A stretch of DNA of 64,000 nt from Lotus japonicus. Its lineage: Eukaryota > Streptophyta > Magnoliopsida > Fabales > Fabaceae. Location of the stretch: contig NC_080046.1 in the NCBI RefSeq assembly GCF_012489685.1, positions 1,242,501 to 1,306,500 of the forward strand, in the 5' to 3' direction. Under the pieces are notes generated by a model that was not told the DNA's origin, did not search any database, and was given only the letters and a program-made list of their open reading frames with translations. How positions within the stretch are numbered: the first letter of the stretch is position 1; each line of letters begins with the position of its first letter. The translations under genes were made by a program, and so were the position numbers. Of the stretch, positions 57,860 to 64,000 are shown piece after piece.

Positions 57860-59788
57860 TCATGCACTAAATGTAGACTCTGATGCCACAGTAGAGATGG
57901 GTATAGCTAATATATCTGCAGCCATCTTCGACAAGACCTTATATTTAAAGCTATTATTCCTCCACCAGTCCAATGTGTTGAATGAGTTACCATCACCATC
58001 TGGAACATAGACACCTTCATCATAATAAGCTTGCAGTTCTGATTTCATTGGAGGAACCGCTTCCTTTTCACGCACAAGATTCATAATTTGGTCAAATCCA
58101 GTGAATGAAGATCTAGGTTCAGATGAGGATGTTGGATTGTTACCACCACCATTTGCATTCTCAGTCGCAGAGGATGACTCTTGAATACTCAAAGACACAT
58201 ATTCATCATATAAATTTTCCAATGAACTTCTTACCTTCTCTATCTCTATGGCAACTTTCGCAGGTTGGTATATCATGGGAAAACAAATATCAACAATATG
58301 AAATTTGCACCTAGGATCTAAAACACTAGCAATTGCCATAAGTAAATTACACTCACCCCAATATTTGTCAAATTTTTCTTTCATTGGAGCTGCCATTTCT
58401 CTCATGAAGAGATCTTCATCCTCAGATGCATTATCAATTACTTGTTTAACTCTCCAAACTTCCGCAAGGTATAAATTTGAAGTCGGATACTCACTACCTG
58501 ATATAACATGAGTAGCTAGATCAAACACTTCTAGAAGTTTGCAAACCTTCTCAACTTTGCTCCAATCTTCAGCTGAAGGTGTATAATCATAATGGGGCTC
58601 TCTTTCCTTGTAAGCATCAAATGCAGTCTTGAATTTCAAAGCAGTTGCCAACATACGAAATGTTGAATTCCATCTTGTTGGGCAATCCATGATAAGCTTC
58701 CTCTCTTTCAAACGCTTCTGTTCAACCACATCACAAAAGTTCTTTAATCTTGCATCATTGTAGTTGATGTATTTTACACTTTCACGAACATTGAAAATGA
58801 TACTCTTGATCTTTCCTAGGCCATCTTGCACCAGCAAATTTAATATGTGCGCACAACACCTAACATGAAACAATGCACCGTTAAGGAATAATTTGCTGCT
58901 TAATGATAAGGTATCCTTGAGATTTTTTAAGCATGTATCATTATAGGCAGCATTGTCAACAGAAACAGAAAAGACTTTATTTTCAAGCCCCCAAACTTTC
59001 AAACACTTGAAAATGGCATCAGCAACATCAACCCCACGCCTAGGAGCAGGAACTTTCACAAAACTCAAAACTCTTTTCTGAAGCTTCCACCCAACATCAA
59101 TGAAGTGACCTGTGAGCACCATATATTCAGTTACTTTGTGGCTTGATTTCCACATGTCTGTTGTCAAGCTAATCTTGTTCACACTATTCAGCATAGTCTT
59201 CAAAATTTTCTTCTCTGCCTCATACAATGCTAAACAATCTTTTCTAATAGTCTTACGAGTCACCTTTGTAAAATCAGAATTTGCATACTGGAATGCCCAC
59301 ATCCAAACTTCATCTTCAACAACATTAAAAGGCATTTCATGAACCATTATCGCAGAAGCAATTATCTCCCTCATCTTTTCATTGTTGTATCTAGCACCAG
59401 ATATTATAAATGGATTACCATTAGAAGGCTGAAAAGGAATGACACTCTGCTTTTTTTCACTAGCCTTCTGCAGCGACTTTTGTGTGCAAACTTCTCCATG
59501 CCTTCTCAAATGGCTAGTACTAGCCCCTACTCCACCAGTTGCAAATTTTTGTTTGCAATACTTGCAAACAGCTTTCATTTTACCTCCTGCAAGGTTAACT
59601 TCATAAAAATCTTCCCAAACAGATGATGTTTTCTTCCTCTTTCTCTTGACAACCGCCTCTTCGCCTACTTGATCATTTCCTTGTTCATTATCTTGTAGCT
59701 GACTCGAATCTGGTTGGACAAGTTCATCCACAGCCATAACAACGGGATTGGTTGAAACCGGTTCATTGTTCTCAAGTGCAGAAGCCAT
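57860..59788 (-). pseudogene. hAT transposase (BED zinc finger, RNase H-like core, dimerisation domain), premature stop
   Basis: 642 codons from ATG 59788. The BED-type zinc finger (about 55-105) has CKYC and TSHLRRH. Core motifs include TTDMWKS and SVDNAAYND with candidate catalytic aspartates, then CCAHILNLLVQDGL and CPTRWNSTF. The C-terminal hAT dimerisation domain (LDWWRNN...ASESTFSA) runs into TGA at 57862-57860, where relatives carry glycine before RV. The frame then stays open for over 35 codons (RVINEYRSKLNDE...) to a possible donor near 57748, so a single nonsense change removes the last helix. A noncoding 5' exon and a 1.17-kb leader intron (60964-59798) are suggested by GT-AG signals. 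Confidence 0.9.
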
Positions 59789-59797
59789 TTTGTGGAC

Positions 59798-60964
59798 CTG
59801 AAAATAAATTTAATTCTTCATGTCGGCAACATAGTAGTAAATCTAGAGAATAAAGAAAGTTGTGTGGCTCCTAGTAGCTATAAAGATCCAAAAAAGCAAA
59901 TTTATATGAAGAAAATGAAACATTCATTCTAAATCAGTACCATGACAAGTATATCAAAGAATAGCATCCAACCTAAATTTCATTCTAAATCAGTACCATA
60001 ACAAGTATACCAAAGAAACAGGTTTTTTCAAGAAGATCTCTTAGATATTTTGAAGGTTTTTCCATCAAATAAATAAAGGCATACAATGCACCTAGAAATT
60101 CTAAGAATCACATGGATTGCTCTGATGATCAGATGCGATTCTTATGGACAGATAATACACAGAAAAATTTCAATTTTGAACCACAATCTCAATTTATTTC
60201 CAAGAATATAATGAAGAATCAGATTACATAAGGGATGGAATTTGATATCAAGATGAACATGAAAGTACCTTGACAACTACATATTTACATAAGGCCTTAC
60301 TATAACACCCAATCTGTTTCAAACATTACAAATTCAAATGCTTATTGTACAGGTCATTTAGTTCCTTATCAGATCTGGTCTGTTGACTAATAAGATACTA
60401 AACGTAATTTTTTTACCTACAATTTTGTGTATCAGGCTCTCTTTTGCTAGATGAATAGATAAAAGCTTATTACAATTTGTAATTTTTTGAAGTCAAATTT
60501 ATTTCGTTATAGATTACTAGCTATTAATGTTAGAACCTTGTTTAGTATCAATTATTCAGATGTCTGACTTCCAGTGCATAAATTGTTCCAGATGCAAATG
60601 GAAGCTTTGCCAAAAAAAAATGTTTCTTTAACACATAATACAAATCATTAGCCTCTGCTTAAATCTTTTCCATCTTAATTCTCTTAGATAAGCATGATGA
60701 TTAGTATGCTTGCAAAATTATAGCTTCCAAATGGCAAAATTAAGAACATATTATGTTTAATAATTAAGACAGTTAGAAGTACCAATATAGCAATAGGGGT
60801 TCCAATATAGCAATCAAATTCTGTATTGATACTACAACAGAAAATTCCATACATAACAGTCACAAAATTGACAAAAAAACCCACCCCTATGGGAAGTACC
60901 AATATAGCAATAGGGTTTCAAGTATGGATTTCTACAGAGGAATGAAGAACAGTAGAGCACTTAC
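59798..60964 (-). other. Putative 5' UTR intron of the hAT transposase
   Basis: The donor on minus reads CCG/GTAAGTGC at 60964 and the acceptor TTATTTTCAG/GTCC at 59798, nine bases before the ATG. The sequence right of 60964 is a GC-rich leader with AGAGAGGG repeats (about 60980-61190). Confidence 0.5.
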
Positions 60965-61606
60965 CGGAAAAGGAAGAAGACGGCGGTGAGGGAGGGTGAC
61001 CTTCGCCGTGAGAGAGAACGCAAGAAGAGAGAGGTAACGCGACCAGGAGAGGGAAGGCGATGCAAGGAGCAGAAAACTGAAACTGCACTTGAGAGGGAGA
61101 GGGAAAGCGAGGCAGAGAGAGGGAACGCGACCCTGCAAGGTGAGTGAGAGTGAGAGCGTGAAAGGGAAAACTGAAACGGCAAGGTGAGTGAGAGTGTTAT
61201 GTAAGTGTGGCAATTGAGAATAACGTTAGAAATATAAAAGGTTATAATTAATATTGTAATTTATGATTATGGAAAAGTGAAACTAAAGATTTTGAGAATT
61301 GGAAAGTTGACATAATCAGAGGGGGACGGATGAGATTCTCCAAAAATCAATCATCAAAATTTGTGATATGTATTTAATTAACTTAATAAATATAATATAT
61401 TAAATTAATGATTAATAAACAGGCCGGCCTATCAGGCTTAATAGGCTTTTTTGTAAGCCTAAGCCTGATCTATTTAATTATATAGGCTTTTCAAAAAGCC
61501 CGAGCCTAGCCTTTTTACTAAACAGGCCAGGCCAGGCCAGGCCTTAAATAGGCCAGGCCATAGGCCCCTGTCGGCGGCCTAGCCTATTCCCACCCCTGCT
61601 AGCATA

Positions 61607-62069
61607 TATAATATATAGCTTCCTCAAATGGGCAAGAGAAGCCCATCTCAAATAGGAATTTTTGCTTGGATAACTTGAATGGGCTAATAACAAATGAACC
61701 ACTTATGATGGAAGGATGCCATAATTCTTTGGGCCCTAAGTCTAAACTTTTGGCTGAGGATAATCTAATAGTGAATTTTTTTATAAGCAAACAATATATG
61801 GAGAAAGAGGAAATTAAAAAAACATTGATGTTTTTAATGGGAAAGAGATCGAGGAGAATAAAAAACGATTGTGGTTATAAAAAGGAAAAGTAGAAGAAAA
61901 ACAAAAATTGATGATGCCTCGTACCCCTATATCAATCTTGTTCCATGTGAAGAGGTTATAGAAATTTCGGATGATAATTTAGTACAATAGGGTGCATGTG
62001 AGGATGCTTGCATTAGTACAAAAAATGTGAAATTGTCAAATAAATCTAATGAGGTTGAGAGCTATGGAA
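61607..62069. other. Unrecognised sequence with a short open frame
   Basis: 61666-61893 (+) is open for 75 codons, Lys-rich at its end, and may be a fragment of a retroelement or plant gene interrupted by the TRIM. Not recognised. Confidence 0.3.
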
Positions 62070-62074
62070 GTAAG

Positions 62075-62413
62075 TGTTAGAAGTCTCACATTGGCTAGAG
62101 ATAAGGCAAAATAAGTGTTTATAAAGGGTAGAGCAACCTTAACTCAGCTAGTTTTTGGGTTGAGTTAGACCTCTCAAATTCTAATATAATATCAGAGCTT
62201 ATCCTAGATTCATTTGTTGCGGAAATCTCTCATATTTGGGCCACCTGTTGATGTTTATTCCACGCACCAGATGTTCAACCCTCGACGTGAAGGGGTGTGT
62301 TAGAAGTCTCACATTAACTAGAGATAGGGTCAACCAAGTGTTTATAAAGAGTATAACAACCCTCAACTCTTGAGCTAACTTTTGAGTTGAGTTAGACCTC
62401 CTTAATTCTAATA
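62075..62413 (+). mobile_element. Complete TRIM retrotransposon, 339 bp
   Basis: LTRs are at 62075-62186 and 62298-62413 (TGTTAGAAGTCTCACATT...TTCTAATA). A primer site with TATCAGAGC (62190-62198, complementary to initiator tRNA-Met in this element class) follows the first, and a purine tract GTGAAGGGG precedes the second. The 5-bp duplication GTAAG flanks it (62070-62074, 62414-62418). No coding capacity. Mobilised in trans in other systems. Confidence 0.88.
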
Positions 62414-62418
62414 GTAAG

Positions 62419-62564
62419 AGCAAGAAGAGAGTGGGTTATGAGAAAGCAAATTTTGGATTGTATTTTTCTGGATGGGATGAGGAGGTTGTGCTTGGGCTGA
62501 TTCACTCTTATCTCTTTTATTAATAAATTTTGTTATTAATTTTGTTTTAATTCCAAATATATTC
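62419..62564. other. Short unrecognised spacer
   Basis: Continues the sequence interrupted by the TRIM; no feature is seen. Confidence 0.4.
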
Positions 62565-63389
62565 TGTTAAGCTAAAAACTACGAGGACTACGACTCTCGA
62601 CATCATGGTGCAAAGGTGGGTTCTCGACAACAAGGGCTATGGCAAAACCGGCAACTCAGCATACGGTGCCCCTCAAAGTCAAGTTAGGAAGAGTTATATC
62701 TCGACAAACTCAGCAGATGAAGAAATCTCGATCATCTTAATGGAAGAGGCAGTTACCGAGTAACAAGTAACTACAAGCACGTGCATATACCCACGATGCC
62801 ACGAATAGCAACGGTTGCCCACGACTCAGAACCACCCACGTGGCAATAGAGTCACGTGCTCGAAAACCAGCGGCTAAACGTGGGGCATGGCGCCAAAATT
62901 CAAAACCCACGAAGCCATCATGCACCCAAGAAAAACTGCCAAGAACGTGGGCAATGACAGCACTATAAATAGAAGAAGCAGCAGCAGAAAGAAGGGTTCC
63001 CAACTCAAAACTCCGAAAGTTCACCAAAAAGCTCTAAACGTCCGCATCAATGAGACTCAGAGAGCAAAACGTGATGATGGAGGAGTATGTTGCAGAACCA
63101 ACGCTTTAGTTTTCTTGCATTTAAGTTTGTTAATTCCCCAGTTCTTCTACGCATTTCCCTGTCGAGATCTTCATCTTTTGTAGTTTTTATGTTATTTGGA
63201 TGTATGTGATTTCTTTGTAATTGACCCGTGTGTAATGAAATTCAGTTCTGTTTAAACCAACTTGGTGTTATCGAAAAAGCACTCACACACGCAACACTTT
63301 GGCAAAGCGTTTTCTCAAAAGGACCCCGAATCTAAACTTCCTTTAGTCGAACTAAGAGGATATTTGTTTACCAAAAAACCACGTAAACA
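62565..63389 (+). repeat. 5' LTR of a second Tat-like element (about 825 bp)
   Basis: Starts TGTTAAGC (left border tentative) and ends GTAAACA directly before a primer site. TATA box TATAAATA is at 62964-62971. The part from about 63020 onwards is nearly the same as 7556-7923; the U3 part is unlike the 7126 LTR apart from short GTCGA/CTCGACAACAA phrases. Confidence 0.75.
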
Positions 63390-63391
63390 AA

Positions 63392-63412
63392 TTGGCACAC
63401 CCAGTGGGACAG
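63392..63412 (+). other. Primer-binding site of the second element
   Basis: TTGGCACACCCAGTGGGACA follows the LTR end by two bases. Its tRNA was not assigned by eye. Confidence 0.6.
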
Positions 63413-63535
63413 TTTTTGTGAAAACTAAGTTTTACAGAAGCGTTTCGTGTGTTTTGTTTGCTGCATGCTATTTGGTATTTGTTACTTGCCTTGATTGTGA
63501 TTTATATGCATCTGAGAAGTGGTAAGACTATAAGT

Positions 63536-64000
63536 ATGGCGAGCAATCGAGGAAGAACCTCTCCTCAAGGGTCTAACGTGGGTAATCAGAGCAGCCCTGG
63601 GGGAAGTAGTGGTAACAATAATGAAGAAGTGTCTACTGGAATGGGGCATGGCACCACTATGCCAACCCAGGATGTAGCAATTTCTGCAGTTGCAGAAATG
63701 CCTGTATCTACATCAGTGCAGACACAAATTGTTCCAACAGTTACGAGGGAAAACATGCCTTATGGTATGCCTACGTCCATGATGCAAGGCATACAAGGCA
63801 CGTATTCGACGTTCCCTGAAAATGTTCCCCCATTCAGCATACCCCCTTTTGGGGCAAATGGAACAATGCTAAATTTGGGGAGTCGAGTTAGCCCTCCTAT
63901 TCCTGGATCCAGTTCACAAGTTTATTTATCTACAGGTATGAATACTAGTTCACTTCAAGCCATTAGGCAACAGGTAGATGACAGCAACCATGAAATGGTT
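63536..64000 (+). CDS. Start of retrotransposon gag ORF, truncated by the window edge
   Basis: An ATG at 63536, 147 bp after the LTR end, opens a frame with no stop to the window end (155 codons). The product starts MASNRGRTSPQGSNVGNQ and is Ser/Gly/Thr/Met-rich and low in complexity, as is usual for the N-terminus of Tat-type Gag. The conserved capsid domain would lie beyond the window. Together with the LTR and primer site it shows a plus-oriented element with an open gag start. Confidence 0.65.
   Translation, partial: MASNRGRTSPQGSNVGNQSSPGGSSGNNNEEVSTGMGHGTTMPTQDVAISAVAEMPVSTSVQTQIVPTVTRENMPYGMPTSMMQGIQGTYSTFPENVPPFSIPPFGANGTMLNLGSRVSPPIPGSSSQVYLSTGMNTSSLQAIRQQVDDSNHEMV

Larger units (their letters stand above)
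56872..61598 (-). mobile_element. hAT transposon (4.7 kb), near complete, left terminus damaged
   Basis: The right end, read inward, is CAGGGGTGGGAATAGGC, typical of hAT, with target duplication CTAGCATA at 61599-61606. At the left, CTAGCAT (56865-56871) is followed directly by TAGGCCAGGCC, so the outermost about 13 bp of the inverted repeat and one base of the duplication are missing. Both subterminal regions (56872-57030, 61420-61598) are packed with GGCCA/AGGCC/AGGCTT repeats. The transposase gene lies on minus between them. Confidence 0.88.

Noticed and set aside
1..64000. CRISPR array, bacterial operon or phage-like system
   Set aside because: The window is plant nuclear DNA; the direct repeats seen are minisatellites, intronic tandem arrays or transposon ends without spacers or cas-like genes.

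Overview
This is nuclear DNA from a eudicot plant, most likely a papilionoid legume. Genes are split by short GT-AG introns, intergenic DNA is AT-rich, and plant-specific transposons make up well over a third of the window. The legume call is an inference from gene and repeat character; species is not determinable by eye.

Layout. 1-7923 is the 3' part of a Ty3/gypsy Tat-lineage LTR retrotransposon (archaeal-type RNase H, integrase, then a spliced antisense plant-mobile-domain gene and a second antisense ORF, then the 3' LTR). 7924-18850 is a graveyard of DNA transposons: a 675-bp hAT derivative with a perfect hairpin, two Mutator-like elements with 9-bp target duplications, a Helitron 3' terminus, tandem repeats and a Tourist-like MITE. 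18855-19925 is an ATL-type RING-H2 gene. 20677-26615 holds a TRIM, then a 4.1-kb LTR-like element (with its own TATA box and an acidic ORF) nested in an older repeat. 27081-50873 is the genic core: bHLH34/104-like (+), CASPL5B-like (-), HR-like lesion-inducer (+), peroxisomal enoyl-CoA isomerase (-), RAD5-type HIRAN/SNF2/RING helicase (+, 18 exons) and a small At4g14450-like protein (+). 51539-56864 is mostly AT-rich with a Stowaway MITE and a LINE fragment. 56872-61598 is a nearly complete hAT transposon with a one-stop transposase and a damaged left end. 62075-62413 is a complete TRIM. 62565-64000 is the 5' LTR, primer site and gag start of another element whose LTR resembles the one at 7126-7923.

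The host genes form what looks like one ancestral eudicot block. From memory of Arabidopsis loci, relatives of these seven genes sit in four small clusters (At1g04330-04360, At3g23170-23210, At4g14410-14450, At5g43420-43530); here they occur together in one interval. They do not form a pathway: they cover ubiquitin ligation, iron-response transcription, membrane scaffolding, a cell-death-associated membrane protein, fatty-acid or IBA beta-oxidation, and post-replication DNA repair. Two E2F-type sites precede the RAD5-like gene, which suits an S-phase repair function.

All exon models were built by hand from splice signals and frame continuity; domain calls are by eye, without database searches.
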